A DNA stretch of 64,000 nt from Pseudoalteromonas luteoviolacea (GTDB lineage: Bacteria; Pseudomonadota; Gammaproteobacteria; Enterobacterales; Alteromonadaceae). A program made the translations under genes and the position numbers. Positions within the stretch are counted from its first letter, which is position 1. Each line of letters opens with the position of its first letter. Shown here one piece after another: positions 55,443 to 63,098 of the stretch. The DNA lies in assembly GCF_001750165.1 (NCBI RefSeq), contig NZ_CP015411.1:1516001-1580000 (forward strand). The letters run 5' to 3'. The notes below the pieces were generated by a model that saw only the letters and a list, made by a program, of their open reading frames with translations, was not told the DNA's origin and did not search any database.

Positions 55443-57127
55443 TGACGCAGTTTATTGATGTACAAACTTTTTACCCAGAGCAAAAACAAAAAAATAATTG
55501 GTTATTGATTGGTAAAGAGAGCGTGGGTAAAACCGCGTTCACGGAAAACTTGATTGGTAAAAAGTCAGGTAAAAGCAACTTTCAAGGTAGCTCTTTATTT
55601 TGCAAAGAGTACTCATGGAATGGCCAAACAATCACTGACACCCCTGGTATTCAAACCAGTATGGACAGTGTGGTGACTTCTCAAGTTTTGAGCCGATTAA
55701 AAACCAGTGAGCATATTATTTTGACGCTAAAGGCGTCTGATTTACAGAGTGATTTGTCTGACCTATGGCACCTGGCAAAAGGGCAAACAGGCATTGTAAT
55801 TTTAACTTACTGGGATGTAGTGAAAGACAAGGCAGGCGTTAAGGAGGAGCTGGCGAGACTTCGAGAAAGCACTAATTTGGCTTGGGTAACTGTTGATAAT
55901 CGGGAAATTTCAGATCAGCAACTGACAGAAATCGAGCGGGCGTTATCGCGTCCATCTCGATTTCCAAACAGGGTACCAACGCTAACGGCTAATTGGTCGG
56001 TAAAACCCAAGTTATTGTTTTTTGAAAAAACCGGTTTGGCTCCTTTGTTGTCCTTTGTATTACTGGTGCTGCCCGCATGGCTTGCCGTGACCAATGCAAA
56101 TACATTTGCCGATTGGTTGTACCCGACGATTGAACAGCCAGTCGACTTGATTAAAGCAAAGCTCTCCCATTTGCCTGAACCGTTTAACCATATGATGGTG
56201 GGCGATTATGGTTTAGTGTCTATGCTGCCATTTTTGATCCTGTATGCATTGCCGACGGTGGTCATTTTTTCGATTATTATTTCCTTGTATAAAACCACAG
56301 GGCTCATAGATAGACTGTCTTATCGTTTAGACCCAGTTATGCACAAACTCGGATTAAGTGGTCGTGACTTGGTACGTGTGATCATGGGATTTGGCTGCAA
56401 TGTACCTGCGATAATTCAAACCCGCAATTGTTCTTGCTGTACTCGTGGCAGCTGTGTATCGGCGATATCGTTTGGCTCTGCTTGCTCATATCAATTGCCA
56501 GCCACTGTTGCGGTGTTCTCCGCAGCGGGTAAGCCCTATTTAACCTTACCGTATTTGATCATTTTAGCCGTGACTACCTGCATTTATTTGATTGCGACAA
56601 CCTCTGCGGCACAACGAAAAGCAGCTGCCTCTCATAACTTATTGAATCGAGGGTTTTTACAGCCGCCTAATTGGCGTTTTGCATTCAATGAAATGATGGA
56701 TGTGCTCAAGTCATTTTTTATGACGGCATTCCCGCTTTTTGTGGGGATCTGTTTAGCGGCTGGATTTTTAGCATGGCTTGGCTTTTTCGATGCGCTAATT
56801 GGCGTGATAGCGCCATTGATGAGTGTGGTCAATTTACCTGAGAGCGCAGCAATTGCAGTGATCTTGGGCGCCATTCGTAAAGATGGTTTGGCGATTGGGT
56901 TGATTGATAGTAGTACACAAGGGCTAAAAATCGCTGAAATCACAGACGTTCAATTGTTATGTGCGGTGTATTTGGCGGGAGTGATGTTGCCTTGTATTGT
57001 ATCACTGCTCACCATTATTCGGGAAATGCAGTGGCGCTTTGCAACTAAAATGGTGCTAAGACAAATCTCATGGGCAGTGATGTTTACCATGTCTTTGTCT
57101 TGGGGGATAGGTTGGGTTTTAAGCTAA
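55442..57127 (+). CDS. FeoB-like GTPase membrane transporter
   Basis: 561 residues. Short N-terminal G domain: G1 LIGKESVGKTAF, G3 ITDTPGI; the NKxD guanine motif appears replaced by LTYWDVVKD. Then at least eight membrane segments in two Gate-type halves with the FeoB signature GFGCNVPAI. This is followed directly by an unusual cysteine cluster, RNCSCCTRGSC...GSAC, where classical FeoB has RTLENRRDR. The protein is shorter than E. coli FeoB (773). No FeoA nearby. Metal specificity is unknown; the Zur-like site upstream makes zinc or a zinc-stress response plausible. Confidence 0.82.
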   Translation: MTQFIDVQTFYPEQKQKNNWLLIGKESVGKTAFTENLIGKKSGKSNFQGSSLFCKEYSWNGQTITDTPGIQTSMDSVVTSQVLSRLKTSEHIILTLKASDLQSDLSDLWHLAKGQTGIVILTYWDVVKDKAGVKEELARLRESTNLAWVTVDNREISDQQLTEIERALSRPSRFPNRVPTLTANWSVKPKLLFFEKTGLAPLLSFVLLVLPAWLAVTNANTFADWLYPTIEQPVDLIKAKLSHLPEPFNHMMVGDYGLVSMLPFLILYALPTVVIFSIIISLYKTTGLIDRLSYRLDPVMHKLGLSGRDLVRVIMGFGCNVPAIIQTRNCSCCTRGSCVSAISFGSACSYQLPATVAVFSAAGKPYLTLPYLIILAVTTCIYLIATTSAAQRKAAASHNLLNRGFLQPPNWRFAFNEMMDVLKSFFMTAFPLFVGICLAAGFLAWLGFFDALIGVIAPLMSVVNLPESAAIAVILGAIRKDGLAIGLIDSSTQGLKIAEITDVQLLCAVYLAGVMLPCIVSLLTIIREMQWRFATKMVLRQISWAVMFTMSLSWGIGWVLS

Positions 57128-57182
57128 TGAAGTACACAGGCATCGTACATCATAACTGTTCGGATGAGATGAGAAGTGACAG

Positions 57183-57211
57183 AAAACCCATGCACTATGC
57201 TGGGTTTTTAA
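57183..57211 (+). terminator. Terminator after the FeoB-like gene
   Basis: AAAACCCA (57183-57190) / TGGGTTTT (57201-57208), ten-base loop, ending TTTTTA. Ends the flavoprotein/FeoB unit, so the YHYH gene likely has its own promoter. Confidence 0.75.
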
Positions 57212-57354
57212 ATGACTTTTTGCCTGATCTTCAGATTAGGGTTATGTGCTTTTTGATTACTTGTTGATTTTGCAATAGTGTTATTGGTTTATTTTGTATA
57301 ACCTGAATAAAAAATTCCATGAGTTTTGGGGTTTTATTATTAAAAGGGCACACA

Positions 57355-58815
57355 ATGGCAATGTCGGCATTTCAATTAAGCAGTATAACCCTGTTATTTT
57401 TATCACTCACTGGCTGTGGTGGAGGCGGTGCGGATAATGCGTCATCACCGACCAATTCGACAGAAAACACAGTACCACAATGCGCCGTCAATTCGATTGA
57501 TATACCACGAGGCAGCGGTGCTGTCGCAGTCAGTGACTCATTACAATGCAGCGATGCGGATGGCGATACACTGAGTTATGAGCCAAGTACAATTCAAAGT
57601 GATGGGGTTGCATCTGGTTCGTACACTCAAACTATAACTATCTCCGATGGCCAAGGTGGTCAAACGCAAGTGGCGTTGCCATATCAAATCACAAATCAAG
57701 CACCGAGCTGCTTGCAAAGCAGCCAGCCGGAAGTGTCTTTATCCCAGTCAAGCTTGATTGTTAGCAGTTATTTATCTTGTAATGATAACAATGGCGACAG
57801 CCTGACTTTTACACCGCAAGCTATTGATACCTCTGAGCAAACAGCAGGCGAATATACCCAGCAAATAAGCTACAGCGATGGGGAGCTTAGTGCCTCGTTA
57901 GATTTCAAATATACGCTCAGCGGTGATGTGCAAACGGAACTCACACGTTGTGAACTCATTCGCCAATCAGTGGAGATGTCTCCGGAAAGTGATGTTGTTG
58001 TAACCTGTGATGATAGTTATGCCTATATCACGTCAGATACTTACCCCAATCATGACTTGATGAACGGTATAAAGGCAACGAATGAACAGATCCCTGTCCC
58101 TGCGGTTGGCTATGCCGCGCCAATTAAATTGGAGTCGCAACCTGCGGCTAGCCCTACGACGATTGATGCAGCGCTCGGTGTGGCAATAAATGGGGTGCCC
58201 ATTTATGACTACTCTGCTGCGGGTGAACTCGACTTGTTTAATTACGACCCAAGTGTTGATACGGTTGCACTTGGGCAATTAGATAATTGCGGTGGTCATG
58301 CGGGCAGAGGGGATGATTATCACTATCATGCTGCACCCACTTGTATGATGGATGCGATGGAGACGCTCAGCGACGATACCATTATCGGCTGGGGGTACGA
58401 TGGTTATCCGCTCTATGGCTTTAACAACCCTGATGGCAGTGCTATCTCGCAAGGAGATTTGGAGTTGTGTAATGGTATTGCTGATGACACATTTGGTTAT
58501 CGATATCATTTATCCGCTGCGCCCCCTTATGTGTTTCAGTGCTTAGTCGGTGAAGTGGATACTCGTGATTTACCGCGCGTTGCGCCATTGAGTGGTGGGG
58601 CAGATCGCGCCAATTTGAGACCGCCTTCAGGTGATGTGCAAAACTTAACGCATACTGTAGATGCCGATGGTAAACGAACCATGCGTTACGACTATCAAGG
58701 CGAGAATTATTATGTCACTTATTCACCCAGTAAAGACAAAGCCAATTGTTATGAATTTGAAATGAAAGCCATTTCTAATAGTGGTGCTATTCAAACTGGG
58801 ACATACTGCCGATGA
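57355..58815 (+). CDS. YHYH-domain lipoprotein
   Basis: 486 residues from ATG 57355, with AAAAGGG six bases upstream. Lipobox LTGC (Cys21 from this start) then GGGG. Two beta repeats (about 35-190; NTVPQCAVNSIDIPRG, NQAPSCLQSSQPEVSL) resemble Ig-like modules. The C-terminal region is a YHYH domain: LDNCGGHAGRGDDYHYHAAP, IIGWGYDGYPLYGF and GYRYHLSAAPPYVFQC. The His/Asp-rich core suggests metal binding. Its end overlaps the next gene by four bases (ATGA). Confidence 0.88.
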   Translation: MAMSAFQLSSITLLFLSLTGCGGGGADNASSPTNSTENTVPQCAVNSIDIPRGSGAVAVSDSLQCSDADGDTLSYEPSTIQSDGVASGSYTQTITISDGQGGQTQVALPYQITNQAPSCLQSSQPEVSLSQSSLIVSSYLSCNDNNGDSLTFTPQAIDTSEQTAGEYTQQISYSDGELSASLDFKYTLSGDVQTELTRCELIRQSVEMSPESDVVVTCDDSYAYITSDTYPNHDLMNGIKATNEQIPVPAVGYAAPIKLESQPAASPTTIDAALGVAINGVPIYDYSAAGELDLFNYDPSVDTVALGQLDNCGGHAGRGDDYHYHAAPTCMMDAMETLSDDTIIGWGYDGYPLYGFNNPDGSAISQGDLELCNGIADDTFGYRYHLSAAPPYVFQCLVGEVDTRDLPRVAPLSGGADRANLRPPSGDVQNLTHTVDADGKRTMRYDYQGENYYVTYSPSKDKANCYEFEMKAISNSGAIQTGTYCR

Positions 58816-59333
58816 ACCTGTTTAAACACTTTTTATCTTTTAGTATTTATACGGTGATGTTGTGTACAAGTGCCATAACCCACGCACATGCACTAAAAGA
58901 GACTACAGCAACGATAACGGTGCGTAGTGGGCAGATTGATGTGCTCGTTAATGCGGATTTTAGTCATTGGCTGAGTTTATTACACAGTAATGAGGCATGG
59001 TTGCTCGGAGATACTGAGTTGGTATTGCAAGATGGGCAATCAGAGCAAGTAAAACGTAAACAGCTACAGGAACTTGTACTTGCACATACAAAAGTACAGG
59101 CAAATGGTGCATTACTTAACTGCCAACTGAATCAATTCCCCGCAAAGCTTATTCAGCTTCATAAAGGGCACCATAGCCGCGCTTATTTCAGGCTGGGCTG
59201 CGTATCTCCTCATAAGCAGTTGAATTCAGTCTCTCTGATACTACCCAAGTCACTCGGTCGGGCTTATACCAGTTTAGTACAGCCAAAACAGCAGCTTATT
59301 GGCGCAGGGAAAAAAGCAGAATTTAAATTATAA
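58812..59333 (+). CDS. Small secreted protein coupled to the YHYH gene
   Basis: 173 residues. Signal peptide ends near THAHA-L. The mature start LKETTATITVRSGQIDVLVN resembles the N-terminal periplasmic part of HupE/UreJ-type proteins, but the membrane transporter half is absent. Two cysteines (LLNCQLN, RLGCVSP) could pair. Start ATG overlaps the YHYH stop (ATGA), so the two are made together and likely act together in the periplasm. Function unknown. Confidence 0.72.
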   Translation: MNLFKHFLSFSIYTVMLCTSAITHAHALKETTATITVRSGQIDVLVNADFSHWLSLLHSNEAWLLGDTELVLQDGQSEQVKRKQLQELVLAHTKVQANGALLNCQLNQFPAKLIQLHKGHHSRAYFRLGCVSPHKQLNSVSLILPKSLGRAYTSLVQPKQQLIGAGKKAEFKL

Positions 59334-59438
59334 GGTGTAAAGAATTGCGGGGGCGAATAGCGCTTTTTTGCTCAGAGAGTTTAGGTGTATCGAGTCGTCA
59401 GAAGTATTTTATAGTGGATGAAAAATGTAAATATTCAT

Positions 59439-59470
59439 AAGAGTAAGCGCATCTGTGATGGCTTACTCTT
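59439..59470 (-). terminator. Hairpin downstream of the peptide operon
   Basis: AAGAGTAAGC (59439-59448) / GCTTACTCTT (59461-59470), ten perfect pairs, 12-base loop. T content after it is modest on both strands, so it may be a weak terminator or an mRNA-stabilising end for the minus-strand operon. Confidence 0.45.
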
Positions 59471-59567
59471 TAAGAGAAAAGTTATTTCTTTCTCTGAATA
59501 CTGCTGTATTGGTTTATGCCAAACAGCTCAATTGCTTTGGCTATAGGAGTTAGATACTATATTACTC

Positions 59568-59690
59568 TTAACGTTTAGTTTCAGGATTACTATTTGGAAA
59601 TTCAATAGACTGTGGCCTATGGGGTAGCCCTGGTGCGTCTGCACTACCACCCATAATGGTCATTAAAAGTTCTTTACTTAGTTGCTTCAT
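59568..59690 (-). CDS. Double-glycine leader peptide A
   Basis: 40 residues. ATG at 59690 with AAGGA six bases before it. Leader MKQLSKELLMTIMGG, then a 25-residue mature part beginning SADAPGLPHRPQSIEFP and ending NPETKR. It shares with two neighbours the pattern MKxLxKELxxxIxGGxxxAPxLP. The GG site at 14-15 is where C39 peptidase-transporters cut. The mature part is proline-rich and has no cysteine, so it is neither lanthipeptide nor disulfide type. Its start overlaps the end of peptide B by 17 bases. Confidence 0.75.
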   Translation of the reverse strand: MKQLSKELLMTIMGGSADAPGLPHRPQSIEFPNSNPETKR

Positions 59691-59802
59691 TGTCGTTCCT
59701 TGTACCTATAATCTCTGTAACTTGATATTGAGCAGGTAGTTGCGGGGAGCGTGAATTGCCTCCAACAATATGTATAAATATTTCTTTTTCTAAAACTTTC
59801 AC
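59674..59802 (-). CDS. Double-glycine leader peptide B
   Basis: 42 residues from GTG 59802; AAAGGA eight bases upstream. Leader (M)KVLEKEIFIHIVGG, mature NSRSPQLPAQYQVTEIIG then a polar end NDNEATK. Most diverged of the three: the LPHR of A and C is LPAQ here, and the downstream P-rich part is replaced. The end overlaps peptide A by 17 bases, the same overlap size as between the membrane protein and peptide C. Confidence 0.7.
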   Translation of the reverse strand: MKVLEKEIFIHIVGGNSRSPQLPAQYQVTEIIGTRNDNEATK

Positions 59803-59850
59803 AATACAAATCCTTTCATACAACTTTAGCTCGCAGTATTTGCTAACAAA

Positions 59851-59905
59851 AGCCTAATTAAACTTCACTGATATTTTTGAGTTCTTACTTTATTAGTACT
59901 TTCAT
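59851..59905 (-). pseudogene. Decayed fourth GG-leader peptide
   Basis: A ribosome site almost identical to that of peptide C (GAGGGAATTGA) precedes ATG 59905, which reads MKVLIK and then TAA. Past the stop the frame continues ELKNISEV, a second stop and LG, so it still resembles the leader MKxLxKELxxI. Probably a broken copy. Confidence 0.45.
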
Positions 59906-59943
59906 ATATCAATTCCCTCTATACAGTTTAAACTGAATAGTGT

Positions 59944-60087
59944 TTAGCTACTTTTGCGATGTATTTGTTGCTTAGCTATAGGCTTATTATCTGGCAGATT
60001 TATAGCATGAGCTCTGTGTGGAAGCTCCGGAGCACGTGCATCACCGCCAACTATAAATGCCGATAAATCTTTATTTAGTATTCTCAT
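59944..60087 (-). CDS. Double-glycine leader peptide C
   Basis: 47 residues. ATG at 60087 with GAGGGA eight bases upstream. Leader MRILNKDLSAFIVGG, mature part DARAPELPHRAHAINLP then a basic tail ending HRKSS. APxLPHR and the following I(N/E)xP(D/N) are shared with peptide A, so the conserved residues extend beyond the leader into the mature peptide. The start overlaps the end of the membrane-protein gene by 17 bases. Confidence 0.75.
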   Translation of the reverse strand: MRILNKDLSAFIVGGDARAPELPHRAHAINLPDNKPIAKQQIHRKSS

Positions 60088-60601
60088 AATTCAATTCCCT
60101 CGATTCTGCTTTTAGTGCATATGATAAAAAGCAAGCACAAAGCATAAGTTGTATAATCGTAATGATATTATTTCTAAAGTATAGCTTAAAGTAAGCATTA
60201 TCAATCCAATAATACTTATATGCTAACACCTCAAGCCACGTGTATGAATTAACGAGAACAGCCCCGCAAAAAATGATTAAAATCATACATTCTTGAGAGG
60301 ACAGCTTTTGTTTTTCATAGACTTGCTTATAAAAGTTAGCGCCTGTTTTGTTATATAGAAATAATGCTAAATCCCTACGATAAACTATTGGTAATATAAA
60401 TACAATATTTAGAAAGGCTTGGAAAATGTAGTAATGTGTTTTCCATTCGAATGTAATTGGAAACATGGTCATATTAATTGAGATAACTACAAGATATGAA
60501 ATAAAAAACCATCTTGCAGTGGGAACTTTCCAACTAATAAGTAACCCTAATACAATAAAAGCTAATTGTGCATGATCTACCAATGAATAAATTTCATACA
60601 T
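60071..60601 (-). CDS. Five-helix membrane protein of the peptide operon
   Basis: 176 residues, about five membrane helices: LAFIVLGLLISW, WFFISYLVVISINMTMF, YIFQAFLNIVFILPIVY, CMILIIFCGAVLVNSYTWLEV and IITIIQLMLCACFLSYAL. No family recognised and no catalytic motif seen. Starts eight bases after the XRE stop and overlaps peptide C by 17 bases, so it belongs to the peptide operon. It could be an immunity protein, a peptide receptor or an export helper; the sequence does not decide. Confidence 0.7.
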   Translation of the reverse strand: MYEIYSLVDHAQLAFIVLGLLISWKVPTARWFFISYLVVISINMTMFPITFEWKTHYYIFQAFLNIVFILPIVYRRDLALFLYNKTGANFYKQVYEKQKLSSQECMILIIFCGAVLVNSYTWLEVLAYKYYWIDNAYFKLYFRNNIITIIQLMLCACFLSYALKAESRELNYENTK

Positions 60602-60609
60602 GATTTTGG

Positions 60610-60957
60610 TTACTCCTTTCCTTGTTTTTCTTGTTGTCTATTGGTAATTGTTGAAGATTTAAATTCGAAGACTCCGCTCAAATCCTTACCAAATATAAGA
60701 AATAGCTCAAATAGTTGAGTGCATGTCATATCTGTTTTGCCAGACTCATAATTACTAATTGATGCTTGGTCGACACCGAGCTTTTTCCCTAATTGTTCTT
60801 GTGTCCATTTTCTTTCTTTGCGCAGCTGCCGCATTGAGCGTTGGACATACGCTCTAAAGTTTTCTGTCTTGATCCTTCTTGTGCTACTCACCGCCACACC
60901 CTTGTACCTCTTCCTTAATCGATTGTCGTAAATTATCAGTTGATACTTTTTTTGCAA
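60610..60957 (-). CDS. XRE-family transcriptional regulator
   Basis: 115 residues if started at TTG 60957, or 95 from GTG 60897, which has GAGG nine bases upstream and is my preference. The Cro/C1 helix-turn-helix is clear: RQLRKERKWTQEQLGKKLGV and DQASISNYESGKT. The short C-terminal tail has no sensor domain. First gene of the peptide operon, so it is likely to autoregulate. Three TTATAAA words stand just upstream (60978-61011). Confidence 0.85.
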   Translation of the reverse strand: MQKKYQLIIYDNRLRKRYKGVAVSSTRRIKTENFRAYVQRSMRQLRKERKWTQEQLGKKLGVDQASISNYESGKTDMTCTQLFELFLIFGKDLSGVFEFKSSTITNRQQEKQGKE

Positions 60958-60977
60958 CTAAAATTTAACAAAACACC

Positions 60978-61011
60978 TTATAAATTAGCACTTTATAAAA
61001 GTATTTATAAA
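60978..61011. promoter_or_regulatory. Triplicate TTATAAA words upstream of the XRE gene
   Basis: TTATAAA at 60978, 60993 and 61005. Possibly operator sites or AT-rich promoter elements for the XRE/peptide operon; no consensus promoter was identified with confidence. Confidence 0.35.
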
Positions 61012-61045
61012 AAGTTTAGGTAAGGTAAAATATAAAATGTGTGTG

Positions 61046-61074
61046 AAAAAGCCCTATTTTTAGTGAAAAAATAG
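61046..61074 (-). terminator. Possible terminator after the LytTR regulator
   Basis: CTATTTTT (61054-61061) / AAAAATAG (61067-61074), then on the minus strand GGGCTTTTTC. AT-only stem, so it is weak. Confidence 0.4.
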
Positions 61075-61117
61075 CCAAAGGTTGCAGAAGTTTGTTTAAA
61101 AGTGAAGTGCTATTTAT

Positions 61118-61861
61118 CTATTTACCGCCTTGAGCAATATGCGCTTTTAAAGTGCTGACATAACTGCGTGAAACAGGGATGGGTGCATCGGTACCAGCAA
61201 GTCGCACAAAGTGCTTTCGATTTTGGTATTTAAATTCTATGAGCCGTATAGCATGAATGATGTAGCTTCGATGTAGACGATAAAATTGCGAACTTGGTAG
61301 CTGCGCTTCAAAACTATCGAGAGTGTGTTCAGAGATAATGGTTTCAGTGTTATGCGCTTGAGCACCGTGCTCGGTTAAATGAACTCGGCGATATCGACCA
61401 ATGCTTTCGATAAAGTTAATATGGTCAAATTCAATGACTTTTTGTTCAGCGTGATCGCGGAGGATTAGGCGTTCGGACGGTTTATTAGTGTGGTAGCAGC
61501 TCTGTTGATGGATTATTTTATTGATGCTTTTTGTTATGAGTTCTGGCCTTGCTGGTTTGACTAAATAATCAATGGCTTTGGTATCAAAGGCTTTTAGGGC
61601 ATAGTGCTCGTAAGCGGTCATAAAAATAAGCTGATAGTTTATATCTTGGGTCGCTTTGGCAACATCAAAGCCATTTAATTCTGGCATCTCAACATCGAGA
61701 AAGACGATATCAGGACGTTTGTTTGTTATTTGTTCAATGGCGGATGTGCCATCGGCCGCTTCAGCAACAATGTGTAGCTCAGCAAAATCATGGATCACAT
61801 CTCTCAAGTTTTGTCTGGCCGCGGGTTCGTCATCGACAATGATCACGGTTTTAGTATTCAT
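61118..61861 (-). CDS. LytTR response regulator
   Basis: 247 residues. Receiver domain 1-120 with VDDEPAARQN and phosphoacceptor Asp56 (VFLDVEMPELNG), then a LytTR DNA-binding domain (about 140-240; INFIESIGRYRRVHL, FYRLHRSYIIHAIRL, PIPVSRSYVSTLK). Twelve bases separate it from the kinase start side, so they form one two-component operon. LytTR regulators often control peptide or virulence functions, and the XRE/peptide operon lies next downstream on the same strand. Confidence 0.92.
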   Translation of the reverse strand: MNTKTVIIVDDEPAARQNLRDVIHDFAELHIVAEAADGTSAIEQITNKRPDIVFLDVEMPELNGFDVAKATQDINYQLIFMTAYEHYALKAFDTKAIDYLVKPARPELITKSINKIIHQQSCYHTNKPSERLILRDHAEQKVIEFDHINFIESIGRYRRVHLTEHGAQAHNTETIISEHTLDSFEAQLPSSQFYRLHRSYIIHAIRLIEFKYQNRKHFVRLAGTDAPIPVSRSYVSTLKAHIAQGGK

Positions 61862-61873
61862 ATTTTCTCAATG

Positions 61874-62920
61874 TTATGCTGGTAATTTGATATATGCACT
61901 GGTGCCTTCGTCACTGGATTTTAGCAATAATGAGGCATTGCTTAAGTAGTGTAATTTGAGGGTTTCAGTTGTGATACGCAGCCCTTCACCTTGTACAACT
62001 TGTTTGTCATCAAACTGCACACCGGTATCTTGTACTTCAATCAGCAGATCAGTGTCTTGTTCTTCAATAATGATACTGATATGGCCCGCCTTGGCATAGG
62101 GCGCAATGCCGTATTTCACGGCGTTTTCGACAATAGGTAATAAGAGTAAAGAGGGGACAGGCAGCTGTTCCAATGCACTATGGCAATCAATATCAAAGGT
62201 GAACCTGTCGGCAAAACGTTTTTGCTGTAAAACCAAATACAGTTCTACCAGCTTTAGCTCTTGCTCAAGAGGGATAAATTGCTTTTTGGCCTGTTGAATG
62301 GTTTGACGTAGTAGGTCGCTCAAGTCGTAAATTAAGCCTTTTGCGTTTTGTGGGTTATGTGTCACTTCGCTTGCGATGAGGTTAAGCGTATTAAATAAAA
62401 AGTGTGGGTTAGACTGCATTTTTAGTATTTGTAGTTCTGCTTTTTGTGTTTGTAGCTGTGATTGAAAGTGATATGTTTGCTGTTTAAACATGAGCATCAC
62501 CGCAATGTAAACCAAGGTCTCAAGTAACATAATGACAATCGGTAAAAAAGTCACTTGAGGGGCTGCGGGGTTGATGGGTAAGTTCACAATTGGGCCAATG
62601 AGTGCATAGAGTATTATGATGACAAACGGCCTAAGCATCCAAATATTGTGACGTAGGTGTGGTGGAAAAAGTCGCGCTAACACAGGCTCTAAGGCATTAA
62701 ACAAAAGGTAACCTGCGCCAAACCCGCTCCAAACCTTGAATGTAGCCTGAGCAAATAACTGTAGTGTGAAGGCATCAAGCACAAATAATACGCTCGACAG
62801 CAGCAAGATATTGAACCAAGGCCAAATCAGTAAAAATATCCAAGCTTGCGTTTTTCTTTTGTTATATAGCCCAATTTGACTCGGTGGCATATCTAATTTA
62901 TCCACTTTGTATTCCAGCAA
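61874..62920 (-). CDS. LytS-type sensor histidine kinase
   Basis: 348 residues from TTG 62920; ATG 62890 (MPPSQIGLYN) is an alternative start, neither with a strong ribosome site. Four membrane helices in the first 150 residues, no large periplasmic domain. Then the His_kinase (PF06580) box with MQSNPHFLFNTLN (His173), and an HATPase domain (PIVENAVKYGIAPYAKAG). This kinase class pairs with LytTR regulators, here the gene just downstream. Confidence 0.9.
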   Translation of the reverse strand: MLEYKVDKLDMPPSQIGLYNKRKTQAWIFLLIWPWFNILLLSSVLFVLDAFTLQLFAQATFKVWSGFGAGYLLFNALEPVLARLFPPHLRHNIWMLRPFVIIILYALIGPIVNLPINPAAPQVTFLPIVIMLLETLVYIAVMLMFKQQTYHFQSQLQTQKAELQILKMQSNPHFLFNTLNLIASEVTHNPQNAKGLIYDLSDLLRQTIQQAKKQFIPLEQELKLVELYLVLQQKRFADRFTFDIDCHSALEQLPVPSLLLLPIVENAVKYGIAPYAKAGHISIIIEEQDTDLLIEVQDTGVQFDDKQVVQGEGLRITTETLKLHYLSNASLLLKSSDEGTSAYIKLPA

Positions 62921-63098
62921 TTAGCGACATGCTGCATGGTACAAGCAAATTCGTTGTGATGATACGCCGCGAAAACACCGTTGATACAGACTTTTACACC
63001 ATCTACACACAACTGACTACGTCACAGCTATTTGCGGTGATATTCCTATGTCTCAACACGACGAGCAATTGTTCGCTGAGACATAAGGAAAAACAAAC

